From Pseudomonadota bacterium (GTDB taxonomy: Bacteria > Pseudomonadota > Gammaproteobacteria > Burkholderiales > Thiobacillaceae): 54,250 bases of DNA. The position numbers and the translations under genes are program-made. Location of the stretch: positions 1-54,250 of the forward strand of contig JAUYET010000056.1 of assembly GCA_030691265.1 (NCBI GenBank), read 5' to 3'. The notes below the pieces were generated by a model. That model was not told the DNA's origin and did no database searches. It worked only from the letters and a program-made list of their open reading frames with translations. Positions 16,784-27,120 of this stretch are shown piece after piece. Position 1 is the first letter of the stretch, and each line of letters opens with the position of its first letter.

Positions 16784-16787
<4 letters not shown>
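16083..16787 (-). CDS. pseF: CMP-pseudaminic acid cytidylyltransferase
   Basis: The 234-residue enzyme activates pseudaminic acid with CTP. It belongs to the NeuA/PseF cytidylyltransferase family, seen from the N-terminal nucleotide loop CVIPARGGSKRIPRKNI, AGRPIIAWSIQAALETGLFD, VMVSTDDAEIAEVARAHGAE and YATAPFVRANDL. The C-terminal DIDSEEDWLRAELM is typical. The start ATG 16785-16787 overlaps the TGA of pseC, and its TGA overlaps the ATG of pseG; both are ATGA junctions. The longer upstream frame lies within pseC and is rejected. Confidence 0.92.
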
Positions 16788-18990
<2,203 letters not shown>

Positions 18991-18995
18991 TTACC

Positions 18996-19373
18996 TTAGC
19001 CTGCGTCGCCGCGCAATCCCGCCGCCACATTCAGATTGATGTTGATCAGAACATCGAGCTTTTCGGGAGCCGGGTAGGCCAGCACTTCAAAGGAGCGGCG
19101 ATCTACGAAAACACTTAGCGACAACAGATTGCGCTTGATTTCTTCCGGTAACGGGTTGTCTTCCATCGACAGTTCCGCCTGAAAGAACGTCCAGACTCGC
19201 TGGTTGTAATTCAGGGCGTCTTCGAGCTGTGCGTCGTGATTTTCCCGTGTCCAGTTTTCCTTGAGGGACTGCAACTGAGTCGCCGCCTTGGTCAGCACGG
19301 TCGCTTCGATATCACGTTGCGAGAGCGTGGCTTTTTCAACGTTGCGGTACGCTTCAAGCGGGTTTGCGGGCAT
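18996..19373 (-). CDS. flaF: Flagellar biosynthesis regulator FlaF
   Basis: The 125-residue protein follows the FlaF pattern: a start MPANPLEAYRNVEKATLSQ, a helical middle with EATVLTKAATQLQSLKENW and LEDALNYNQRVWTFFQAEL, and LPEEIKRNLLSLSVFVDRRS. FlaF is best known in Alphaproteobacteria, where with FlbT it links flagellin synthesis to secretion. It is uncommon in betaproteobacteria. The gene overlaps flbT by 20 bases, so they are translated together. The local base composition looks less GC-rich than in the pse genes, which may point to a separate origin for the flagellin part. Confidence 0.85.
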   Translation of the reverse strand: MPANPLEAYRNVEKATLSQRDIEATVLTKAATQLQSLKENWTRENHDAQLEDALNYNQRVWTFFQAELSMEDNPLPEEIKRNLLSLSVFVDRRSFEVLAYPAPEKLDVLININLNVAAGLRGDAG

Positions 19374-19752
19374 GACTGACCAACTCCTGTTCGTAACGAA
19401 TCAATTCACGCGCAGCTTTCAGCGCCTGGTAATACTGCCCGTTCAGCACAAATTCGCTCACCTGGCCGATAAGATCGACGGTGCTGGGCGCCACCTGGAG
19501 CACCGACCTGACTTGCTCCCAGTAATACTGGTGATAACGCGTCAGATTGAGCGTGTCCATGTACATCAACTGGACCGCCAGATAAATCCGTTTACAGGGC
19601 GTATCGGCATCTTCTTCCTTCAGGATGTCTTTCTCACGCAGCACCGGGACATCGTTCAGGACAGCCAACTGGCAGCGACTGCCACCATTAACGAGGACGG
19701 CCCCGCCGAGAAATATTTTCTCGTGGGGCCGCAGATCGAGTTTAAGCGGCAT
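19354..19752 (-). CDS. flbT: Flagellin translation regulator FlbT
   Basis: The 132-residue protein has the FlbT layout: MPLKLDLRPHEKIFLGGAVL, a short beta region with DVPVLREKDILKEEDADTPC, then RIYLAVQLMYMD and a helical C-terminus (LNGQYYQALKAARELIRYEQ). In Caulobacter FlbT binds the flagellin mRNA leader and promotes its decay when filament assembly is blocked. Its position three genes downstream of flagellin, in the same strand and unit, supports a similar role. The flagellin transcript here has a leader of about 70 bases with two small hairpins that could serve as the target. Confidence 0.87.
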   Translation of the reverse strand: MPLKLDLRPHEKIFLGGAVLVNGGSRCQLAVLNDVPVLREKDILKEEDADTPCKRIYLAVQLMYMDTLNLTRYHQYYWEQVRSVLQVAPSTVDLIGQVSEFVLNGQYYQALKAARELIRYEQELVSHARKPA

Positions 19753-19770
19753 CTAGGCCCATCACTACGG

Positions 19771-20556
19771 TTACTTCGACTCCACTGCCAGTGCGAGTTG
19801 GCCGGCATTGCTACCGATACCCTTCTCGCCACGGACTGCCAGATCAGCAAGTTGCTCGCGAGTTCCGCTAGCCTCGTTCTGCACTTCAGACGAATCTGCC
19901 TGCTGCACAAAACTGATCACGTCTTTCCACATCCCGACTTGCAAATCCTCCAGGACCGAACGCATGGATTTGACCTGATCGAATGCTTCGCTCACTGCGG
20001 CATCGCTCGCCGCCAAAGGATCCAATGAGGGAATATCCCACATCGGCTCCTTGATCAGCGAAACCGCAGATACCTGTTCAGCATTGCCAGCATTCTTGGC
20101 ATTGGCATCTTCCGGCGTGTTGAGCAAGCGTCCCAATTCCTCCAGCGTCTCCGGTGGAGGAAACGTTAGCGCATCGATCTGCCTGCGCAGTCCGCCAAAG
20201 TTGTTGAGCAATGAAATCCGTTCTGGATTGTCGATCGGATAGGGCGGATAAATTTTCACCACCGTACCCAGATCTTCCTCCATCTTGCTCAACAGCTTAT
20301 CTGCCTTCTCTACTGTAGCGCCGACCTCGCGCACCACTGCCGCCGCCTTGCCAAGCGAGTCTTGCCCCGCCAGCAACTTGGCGTACACCCCGGACACCTG
20401 TGTAGAAGCGGATTGGGACTCGTCATTCGTGACAACACCCGCTCGCGCACCGGAAAATTCCGGACGCAAGGGAGTGCCGACACGCTGCGACGCTGTTGCA
20501 CCCAACTGACCGACTACTGAGTGACCAAGACCAGCCCCTGAAATTTCAGTGACCAT
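19771..20556 (-). CDS. Uncharacterised protein between flagellin and flbT
   Basis: This 261-residue protein is of unknown function. The first 60 residues are Ser/Gly/Ala/Thr-rich and probably disordered. A helical core then contains KAAAVVREVGATVEKADKLL and EEDLGTVVKIYPPYPIDNPE, then a conserved-looking FGGLRRQIDALTFPPP. The C-terminal part is again helical. The helix-PPYP-helix core looks like a domain kept near flagellin genes in bacteria that use FlaF and FlbT, but I cannot name it. No signal peptide or membrane segment is present. A strong GGAGGG site precedes the ATG, and it lies between flagellin and flbT. A secretion chaperone, a minor filament or hook-junction component, or a flagellin-assembly factor are possibilities. 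Confidence 0.7.
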   Translation of the reverse strand: MVTEISGAGLGHSVVGQLGATASQRVGTPLRPEFSGARAGVVTNDESQSASTQVSGVYAKLLAGQDSLGKAAAVVREVGATVEKADKLLSKMEEDLGTVVKIYPPYPIDNPERISLLNNFGGLRRQIDALTFPPPETLEELGRLLNTPEDANAKNAGNAEQVSAVSLIKEPMWDIPSLDPLAASDAAVSEAFDQVKSMRSVLEDLQVGMWKDVISFVQQADSSEVQNEASGTREQLADLAVRGEKGIGSNAGQLALAVESK

Positions 20557-20621
20557 TTTTCACCCTCCCCCCACGCGAACCCGAAGGTCCACGCGAGTCA
20601 AGTTACCAAGCATCCCTAGAA

Positions 20622-21524
20622 TTAGAACAACCTCAGAATCGACTGTTCAGCTTGCGAGGAGATACTCAGTGCAGTAGTCCCCAACTGCTGCTTGGTTTGC
20701 AGCGAGAGCAAGTTAGCGCCCTCCTCATTGGTGTCAGCCTCCGTCAACTTGGTTGCACCAATTATCAGCGTGTTCACCATTTCACCGATGAAGGTCTGAC
20801 GCGCAGTAAGCACGCTCAAGTTGGCAGACAACTCGGATGCCCTGGTTTGCAGGGTGGAGATGGCCGTGTTCAACGTAGCCTCTGCAAGATCAATCTCAGC
20901 CGTAGTATCCATATTGGCTGAAGTAATGTTGCCAGTCGTGCTCGCCACGGTAAGCGTGGTGCCGCCGCCGGAAATAGCCAGGCCGCTGGCGCCGGAGTTG
21001 AAGCCGGACATCACGATCGAGGTCGAAGAGTTCTCGTTGAAGTTGACGGTCAAGGTGACACTACCGCTGGTCAGGAAGTTGGTGCCTTTGTAGCTGGAGT
21101 CCGTCACCAGGTTGTTCAACTGCCCGATCAGGCGGTTGTATTGCCCGGTCAGACCGCTGGCGCCGCCTGCGGCAGCCCCCGCCAGTATCGTCGCGCTGTT
21201 GACCGTGTCGTTGATGGCCGAGCGCGCTTGCGTAAGAACACCGCGCAACGCCTCAATGGTGCTCAGCACGCCTTTGATGCCCGAGTCAGCCGCCTTGACC
21301 GTTTGAATGGCTTCATTGATGTTGTCCTTGAGGCCGTTCAACTGGTTGGCGCGTGTGGTGTGACCCTGCGCCGCGAAAAAGCTGGCAGGACTATCAACTG
21401 CCGTGTTGACACGCTTGCCGGTAGCAAGTTTTTCTTCGGTAGAACCCAGCAGCCGGGCAGTCGTTTGCAGACTGACCAGGTTGGATCGCATTGAAGAGGT
21501 TAGGCCGATTTCGCCGATTGCCAT
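20622..21524 (-). CDS. Flagellin
   Basis: The 300-residue filament subunit has the conserved ends of flagellin: an N-terminal D0/D1 coiled region (TSSMRSNLVSLQTTARLLGS, LATGKRVNTAVDSPASFFAA) and a C-terminal D1/D0 region (TRASELSANLSVLTARQTFI to ALSISSQAEQSILRLF). The middle, about residues 140-210, is short and rich in Ser, Thr and Gly (TSIVMSGFNSGASGLAISGG), a likely surface patch for O-glycosylation. It is the first gene after a sigma-28 type promoter. AAAAGGAG lies eight bases before the ATG. It resembles the compact flagellins of FlaF/FlbT-using species more than enterobacterial FliC. Confidence 0.93.
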   Translation of the reverse strand: MAIGEIGLTSSMRSNLVSLQTTARLLGSTEEKLATGKRVNTAVDSPASFFAAQGHTTRANQLNGLKDNINEAIQTVKAADSGIKGVLSTIEALRGVLTQARSAINDTVNSATILAGAAAGGASGLTGQYNRLIGQLNNLVTDSSYKGTNFLTSGSVTLTVNFNENSSTSIVMSGFNSGASGLAISGGGTTLTVASTTGNITSANMDTTAEIDLAEATLNTAISTLQTRASELSANLSVLTARQTFIGEMVNTLIIGATKLTEADTNEEGANLLSLQTKQQLGTTALSISSQAEQSILRLF

Positions 21525-21602
21525 GATGAAACTCCTTTTCTAGGGTTGATTGGTAGAGGTCTTCTGCCTCCAGAACAGGTCCATAAACCTGATTCCAACC
21601 TG
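21525..21602 (-). ncRNA. Flagellin mRNA 5' leader with two small hairpins
   Basis: The leader between the sigma-28 promoter and the flagellin ATG is about 70 bases. On the plus strand it shows CAGGT-CCATAA-ACCTG (21576-21591) and GAGG-TCTTCTG-CCTC (21556-21570). Both form stem-loops in the transcript ahead of the AAAAGGAG ribosome site. Since flbT is in the same unit, this leader is a candidate FlbT target. The regulatory role is inferred; the hairpins are seen. Confidence 0.5.
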
Positions 21603-21629
21603 ATTACGGCCGGTCGCAAGAAAACTTTA
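21603..21629 (-). promoter_or_regulatory. Sigma-28 (FliA) type promoter for the flagellin unit
   Basis: On the minus strand TAAAGTTT (21629-21622) is followed after exactly 11 bases by GCCGTAAT (21610-21603). The established consensus is TAAAGTTT-N11-GCCGATAA. The element lies about 80 bases upstream of the flagellin ATG and is the only recognisable promoter before the run of genes down to the large glycosyltransferase. Confidence 0.88.
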
Positions 21630-21696
21630 ACCGTTCTTCTAGTCTTTTTATACCAGGCCCGATTGCGACCACCAAAAGCGCCAACGAATCGCCAAT

Positions 21697-22407
21697 TTAC
21701 TCTTTTTCGGCGCCTTGGCCGCGCAAGGAGCACGCCGCCACATCAAGATCGCGTGGGTAGGTCACCTTCAGATTGGTGAGATCGCTCTCGACCAGTTTCG
21801 GCGCCAGGCCCAGCGCTTCGATGGCTGACGCTTCGTCGGTGACTTCGCTGCCGACTTTTTCCAGCGCCTGCAGCAACATGGCGTGGCGAAACATCTGCGG
21901 CGTCTGTGCGCCCCAAAGGCCGGCACGCGGTACCGTTTCGGCGATGCGGCCATCGGCGCTTTGCCGTTTCAGGGTATCCGCCACCGGCGCGGCCAGAATG
22001 CCGCCGACCGGGTCGATTTCCAATTCGGCCAGCAATTTGCCCAGCAGTTCTTGCGAGAGACAGGGCCGGGCGGCGTCGTGCACCAGCATCCAGTCGTCGC
22101 AGTTGGCAAACCCGGCAACAGCGTCGGCGCAGGCGCGCAGGCCGTTGAGCACGCTTTCCGCCCGCGTCGCGCCACCGCAGCGCAACACGTCCAGCTTGGT
22201 GAAGGCCGACCAGTCGTAGCTGTCCCAGCAGCCGTCCTGCGGCGAAATCACCACGTAGATTCGAGCGATGGCCGCGTGCAGCTCAAACGCGCGGATGGCG
22301 TGCCAGATCATCGGGCGGCCGTGGATAGCCAGATATTGCTTGGGATGCGCGCCCCCCATGCGGGCGCCAATGCCGGCGGCGGGCAGCAAAGCGAAGTGTC
22401 GAGGCAT
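21697..22407 (-). CDS. ispD: 2-C-methyl-D-erythritol 4-phosphate cytidylyltransferase
   Basis: The 236-residue enzyme attaches CMP to methylerythritol phosphate in the MEP isoprenoid pathway. The N-terminal loop FALLPAAGIGARMGGAHPKQ, the central WMLVHDAARPCLS and the late segments LWGAQTPQMFRH, EVTDEASAIEALG and LTNLKVTYPRDL are IspD hallmarks. The start ATG 22405-22407 is chosen because the longer frame begins inside the divergent MEMO1-like gene's leader. In many proteobacteria ispF directly follows ispD; here ispD is followed by the flagellin promoter instead. dxr of the same pathway lies at about 31 kb. Confidence 0.93.
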   Translation of the reverse strand: MPRHFALLPAAGIGARMGGAHPKQYLAIHGRPMIWHAIRAFELHAAIARIYVVISPQDGCWDSYDWSAFTKLDVLRCGGATRAESVLNGLRACADAVAGFANCDDWMLVHDAARPCLSQELLGKLLAELEIDPVGGILAAPVADTLKRQSADGRIAETVPRAGLWGAQTPQMFRHAMLLQALEKVGSEVTDEASAIEALGLAPKLVESDLTNLKVTYPRDLDVAACSLRGQGAEKE

Positions 22408-22486
22408 GACTTGTACGGGGGACTTGTAAGCAGGCGGAAGTGCCCTAGATTCTAATTGACGATGTTGTTTTTCTTTGGAGCGTTCC

Positions 22487-23311
22487 ATGCTGAATATCCG
22501 CCCTGCCGCTGTAGCCGGCGCGTTTTATCCGGCGCATCCCGATGCGCTGCGCCGGATGCTTGTGGAATGTTTTGATGCAGCCAAACCTGCCCGGCTACGG
22601 CCGAAAGCGCTGATCGTGCCGCATGCCGGCTATGTCTATTCCGGCCCCATCGCCGCATCCGGTTACGCACTGCTGAAACCTTTGCGCGCGCTGATCCGAC
22701 GCGTGGTGTTGCTGGGGCCGGTGCATCGCGTCTGGGTGCCGGGGCTGGCATTACCGGGGTTGCCTCCAACAGGAGTCGCCGCGTTCGAGACGCCGTTGGG
22801 CCAGGTGCCGCTCGATCAAGCCGGCATTGCCTCGATTGCCGATTTTCCGCAAGTCAGCGTTTCGCCTGCGGCGCATGCAGAAGAGCATTCACTGGAGGTG
22901 CATCTGCCCTTCCTGCAGACCGTGCTGGCGGATTTCTCGCTGATTCCGCTGGCGGTGGGCGGCGCAACAGCGGAAGAAGTCGCCGAGGTACTCGACCGGT
23001 TGTGGGGCGGCAACGAAACGCTGATCGTGGTCAGTTCCGATCTGTCGCACTTTCTGCCCTATGCCGAAGCCAAACGCGTCGACGCCACCACCGCCAGCGC
23101 CATCCTCAATCTGGATAGCTATCTGGTCGGTGAACAAGCCTGCGGCGCCCACCCGATCAACGGGCTGATGCTTGTCGCCAAGCAACGTGGTCTCGTTCCG
23201 CATCTACTCGATATCCGCAATTCCGGCGATACCGCCGGCGATCACAGCCGGGTCGTCGGCTATGCCGCATTTGCTTTAGTGGAGCCTGAACATGAACTCG
23301 CACACCCCTGA
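22487..23311 (+). CDS. MEMO1-like protein (AmmeMemoRadiSam system protein B)
   Basis: The 274-residue protein belongs to the MEMO1 family, related in fold to class III extradiol dioxygenases. It begins MLNIRPAAVAGAFYPAHPDA and contains KALIVPHAGYVYSGPIAASG, VVLLGPVHRVW, AEEHSLEVHLPFLQTVL and VVSSDLSHFLPYAEAK. A histidine-rich metal site is visible, but the human Cys ligand region reads IRNSGDTAGDHSRVVGY here, so Cys is absent. The function in bacteria is unknown. ATG 22487 follows GGAG at 22477-22480. It is first in a trio and overlaps the AMMECR1-like gene by 20 bases. Confidence 0.9.
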   Translation: MLNIRPAAVAGAFYPAHPDALRRMLVECFDAAKPARLRPKALIVPHAGYVYSGPIAASGYALLKPLRALIRRVVLLGPVHRVWVPGLALPGLPPTGVAAFETPLGQVPLDQAGIASIADFPQVSVSPAAHAEEHSLEVHLPFLQTVLADFSLIPLAVGGATAEEVAEVLDRLWGGNETLIVVSSDLSHFLPYAEAKRVDATTASAILNLDSYLVGEQACGAHPINGLMLVAKQRGLVPHLLDIRNSGDTAGDHSRVVGYAAFALVEPEHELAHP

Positions 23312-23863
23312 ACAAGGCCGTCTCCTCACCGCGCTGGCACGCAACGCCATTGCGCATGAATTCGGTGAGCCGGCCGCTGACTTGCCGCATCCGGATTGGT
23401 TGGATGAACCGGGTGCAGTCTTCGTCACGCTGACTCAAAAGGGTGAGGGTGGTCAAAGCGAGTTACGCGGCTGCATCGGCAGCCTGGAAGCGCATCGCGC
23501 CCTGATCGACGACCTGCAAGCCAATGCCCGCGCCGCCGCCTTCAAAGACCCGCGCTTTCCGCCCATGAGCCGCGACGAACTACCCGGTACGCGGGTCGAA
23601 GTCTCGATCTTGTCGTCCGCCGAACCGATGCGATTTACCAGCGAGGCCGATGCTCTGGCGCAACTACGCCCCGGCATCGACGGCGTAATTTTCGAACACG
23701 GCTGGCATCGCGCCACCTTCCTGCCGCAAGTGTGGGAACAACTGCCCGAAGCGCGCCAATTCATGGCGAACCTGAAGCGCAAAGCCGGATTGGCGGCGGA
23801 CTTCTGGGCGGATGACCTGCGCCTGTCGCGTTATCAGGTCGAAAAATTCAAGGAGAAGGAACG

Positions 23864-23867
<4 letters not shown>
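23292..23867 (+). CDS. AMMECR1-like protein (AmmeMemoRadiSam system protein A)
   Basis: The 191-residue protein is a full AMMECR1 domain. Visible are LLTALARNAIAHEFGEP at the start, the signature ELRGCIGSLEAHRALIDDLQ, ARAAAFKDPRFPPMSRDEL and GVIFEHGWHRATFLPQVWEQ. The LRGCIGS motif is the near-invariant core of the family. No reaction is known. It overlaps the MEMO1-like gene upstream and shares ATGA with the radical SAM gene downstream, so the three proteins are probably made in fixed proportion and act together. Confidence 0.92.
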
Positions 23868-24961
<1,094 letters not shown>

Positions 24962-25026
24962 GCAGGTCTTATCAAGCCGCACGGCGGTAAACTCGCGGCC
25001 CCTCCGCCCGCCCCGCCCCAAACGAC

Positions 25027-25797
25027 ATGACCGATTCCATCCGCCTGGCCAAACGCGTTGCCGAACTACGCGCCTGCTCGCGTCGCGAGGCCGAGCAGAT
25101 CATCACCGGCGGCTGGGTGCAGGTGGATGGCATCGTCATCGAAGAACCGCAGTTCCGCGTCGCCGATCAGCACATCGAAATCGCCCCCAAGGCCAACCCC
25201 GCCCAGGCCGAACCCGTCACCCTGCTGCTGCATAAACCGCCCGGCTATCACACAGGTCAAAACGACACCGGGCAAGGCGACAGCGAATACGCCGCCGCAC
25301 ACCTGCTCAACACCGACACCTTATGGGCGGAAACTGACCCCAGCTTTGTTGCGCGCGCGGTCTTGCCCACTACGCGTCCGCTGAAAATGCACTTCGCCCA
25401 GCTCACCGCCTGCGTGCCGCTGGAGACCACCGCCAGCGGCCTCACCGTATACAGCCAGGACTGGCGCATCGTGCGCAAGCTGACCGATGATGCCGCGATG
25501 GTGGAACACGAAATCGTCGTCGAAGTCGCCGGCGAACTGACTCCGGACGGACTCAAACGACTGAATCGTGGCATCCCTTTTCTGAACCGCACCCCAACGT
25601 CCATCAAGGTCAGCCGGCAAAACGAAACCCGTTTGCGTATCGCGCTAAAGGGCGCCAGACCCGGACAAATCACCCACCTATGCGAAGCCGTCGGCCTGCA
25701 AGTGCTGTCGATGAAACGCATCCGTCTCGGCGGCGTCTCGATGGGCAAACTGCCGCCCGGGCAGTGGCGGTATTTACGCGGGAATGAGCGGTTTTGA
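25027..25797 (+). CDS. RluB/RluE/RluF-type rRNA pseudouridine synthase-like protein
   Basis: The 256-residue protein starts with an S4 RNA-binding domain (RLAKRVAELRACSRREAEQI, then GGWVQVDG). The pseudouridine synthase fold follows with LLLHKPPGYHTG and VGLQVLSMKRIRLGGVSMGKLPPGQWRYL, which is typical of the RsuA/RluF family. The segment that normally reads RLDxxTSGL with the catalytic aspartate reads PLETTASGLTVYSQD here, so the aspartate is replaced by glutamate. It may be inactive, or a variant subfamily. It follows the radical SAM gene by 65 bases without a clear terminator. Confidence 0.8.
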   Translation: MTDSIRLAKRVAELRACSRREAEQIITGGWVQVDGIVIEEPQFRVADQHIEIAPKANPAQAEPVTLLLHKPPGYHTGQNDTGQGDSEYAAAHLLNTDTLWAETDPSFVARAVLPTTRPLKMHFAQLTACVPLETTASGLTVYSQDWRIVRKLTDDAAMVEHEIVVEVAGELTPDGLKRLNRGIPFLNRTPTSIKVSRQNETRLRIALKGARPGQITHLCEAVGLQVLSMKRIRLGGVSMGKLPPGQWRYLRGNERF

Positions 25798-25828
25798 GAT
25801 CAATCGCCCCGTTCAGTGCGTTGGCGCA

Positions 25829-25924
25829 GGTTGGGCACTACCGGTAGTGACGTAGGTTGGGCAAAGCGAAGCGTGCCCAACGAACCGGCGCGCTGTTGGG
25901 CACGCTTCGCTTTGCCCAACCTAC
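25829..25924. repeat. REPIN-like inverted repeat, second copy of the 181-262 element
   Basis: Arms at about 25853-25880 and 25893-25922 are reverse complements built on GTAGGTTGGGCAAAGCGAAG and its complement. The palindrome ACTACCGGTAGT lies just before the left arm. The reverse complement of the 181-262 region matches this copy over about 90 bases with few differences. It lies in the 449-base gap between the pseudouridine synthase-like gene and rpsB. Confidence 0.85.
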
Positions 25925-26094
25925 AGCTATGGGCCAAAAAGCCGGTGAAAACGAGCTTGCGAAGTTTCGGCGTAGCCAAAAATGGGCCGCTGCGGTCGCT
26001 TCGCAGCCGACGATTCCAAAGTCCGACAGGCTGCTATATTGGCTGGGCGAATATGCCGCCAATTCAAGTCAATACCATGGCAGCAGAAGACTCT
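25925..26094. other. Non-coding gap between REP element and rpsB promoter
   Basis: I see no credible gene here. A small hairpin (GCTGCG-GTCGCTT-CGCAGC, 25989-26007) is present. Short open frames on both strands have no family resemblance and run through the repeat. Confidence 0.5.
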
Positions 26095-26102
26095 GCTAGA
26101 AT
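26095..26102 (+). promoter_or_regulatory. Possible extended -10 promoter for rpsB
   Basis: TGCTAGAAT ends at 26102 and fits an extended -10 (TGnTATAAT) box; no good -35 hexamer stands 16-18 bases upstream. It lies about 145 bases before the rpsB ATG and just ahead of the structured leader. This is a tentative call. Confidence 0.4.
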
Positions 26103-26176
26103 GCGCGCCGCTTTGCGCCCGACATGGAGTCGGGCCGGCGAAATACGTAAGTTCACAAATCCACACATCCGCACCA

Positions 26177-26228
26177 GTTAAGGTGCCCCGCACGGACTCG
26201 CGGGGTTCTCGGCGGATGGAGGCTTAAC
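26177..26228 (+). promoter_or_regulatory. Structured rpsB leader, possible S2 autoregulatory element
   Basis: GTTAAG (26177-26182) pairs with CTTAAC (26223-26228) and encloses the strong hairpin CCCCGC-ACGGACTC-GCGGGG (26186-26205). The structure ends 18 bases before the rpsB ATG, close to the AAGGAG ribosome site. Ribosomal protein S2 represses rpsB-tsf through the rpsB leader in E. coli, so a similar role is plausible here. The pairing is seen; the ligand is inferred. Confidence 0.55.
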
Positions 26229-26246
26229 CTTAACCAAGGAGTTTTT

Positions 26247-26987
26247 ATGTCCGTAACCATGCGTCAAATGCTTGAGGCCGGTGTGCATTTCGGCCACCAG
26301 ACCCGTTACTGGAACCCGAAGATGGCGCAGTACATCTTCGGTCACCGCAACAAAATCCACATCATCAACCTGGAAAAGACCCTGCCGTTGTTCAACGACG
26401 CCGCCACGTTTGCGCGCCGTCTGTCGTCCAACAAAGGCTCCATCCTGTTCGTCGGCACCAAGCGCCAGGCGCGCGAGATCATGGCTGAAGAGGCTGCTCG
26501 TTGCGATATGCCCTGGATTTCCCATCGCTGGCTGGGCGGCATGCTGACCAACTTCAAGACGGTCAAGCAGTCGGTCAAGCGGATGAAGGACATCGAAGCG
26601 CAACTGGCTGAGCCGGGTGCGATTTCCAAGAAAGAAATCCTGCGCGTGCAACGCGAATTCGACAAGCTGGCGCAGAGCCTGGGCGGCATCCGCGAGATGG
26701 ATCGCCTGCCGGACGCGCTGTTTGTCATGGACGTCGGCTACCAGAAGATCGCCATTACCGAAGCCAACAAACTGGGCATTCCGGTGATCGGCGTCGTCGA
26801 TACCAATAATTCCCCGCTCGGCATCGATTACGTCATCCCCGGCAACGACGACTCCAACCGCGCTATCCGTCTCTATGCACGCGGCCTCGCCGACGCAATT
26901 CTGGAAGGCAAAACCATGGTCATCGAAGAGATGGTCGCGGCCGTCCAGGACGAATACGTTGAAGTTAATGAAGCCGGCGCGGACTGA
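26247..26987 (+). CDS. rpsB: 30S ribosomal protein S2
   Basis: The 246-residue protein shows all S2 hallmarks: [72 protein letters not shown] and [20 protein letters not shown]. It binds the body-head junction of the small subunit and is needed for S1 association. The AAGGAG site is eight bases before the ATG, downstream of a structured leader. It is followed by two hairpins and then tsf, the classical rpsB-tsf order. Confidence 0.98.
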   Translation: MSVTMRQMLEAGVHFGHQTRYWNPKMAQYIFGHRNKIHIINLEKTLPLFNDAATFARRLSSNKGSILFVGTKRQAREIMAEEAARCDMPWISHRWLGGMLTNFKTVKQSVKRMKDIEAQLAEPGAISKKEILRVQREFDKLAQSLGGIREMDRLPDALFVMDVGYQKIAITEANKLGIPVIGVVDTNNSPLGIDYVIPGNDDSNRAIRLYARGLADAILEGKTMVIEEMVAAVQDEYVEVNEAGAD

Positions 26988-27000
26988 TGCTGACGCTTTG

Positions 27001-27015
27001 AGCCCGCTTCGGGCT
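27001..27015 (+). terminator. Weak hairpin after rpsB
   Basis: AGCCCG-CTT-CGGGCT forms a short stable stem 13 bases after the rpsB stop, followed by only TTTAA. It is probably a pause or RNA-protecting structure rather than a full terminator. Confidence 0.5.
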
Positions 27016-27067
27016 TTAACCGGGCATAGCTCTTCATGCCCGCGCTGTCTGGTTATCTAGATTCACG

Positions 27068-27093
27068 ACGCCCCGCTCACCGGGGCGTTTTTT
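27068..27093 (+). terminator. Rho-independent terminator/attenuator between rpsB and tsf
   Basis: ACGCCCCG-CTCAC-CGGGGCGT is followed by a run of six T including the stem end. It has canonical form, and lies 75 bases after rpsB and 28 before tsf. Partial termination here would lower EF-Ts relative to S2; full termination would need a separate tsf promoter, which I do not see. Confidence 0.85.
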
Positions 27094-27120
27094 CGATAAA
27101 GAACTGTTCAGGAGAAACAA

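Noticed and set aside
22443-22459. CCTAGATTCTAATTGA resembles the terminal repeat of the 36373-36607 element
   Set aside because: It has a two-base gap and further mismatches, no inverted partner nearby and no target duplication, so chance similarity is likely.
25816-26193. Several short open frames on both strands before rpsB
   Set aside because: They run through the REP palindrome and have no ribosome site or family resemblance.
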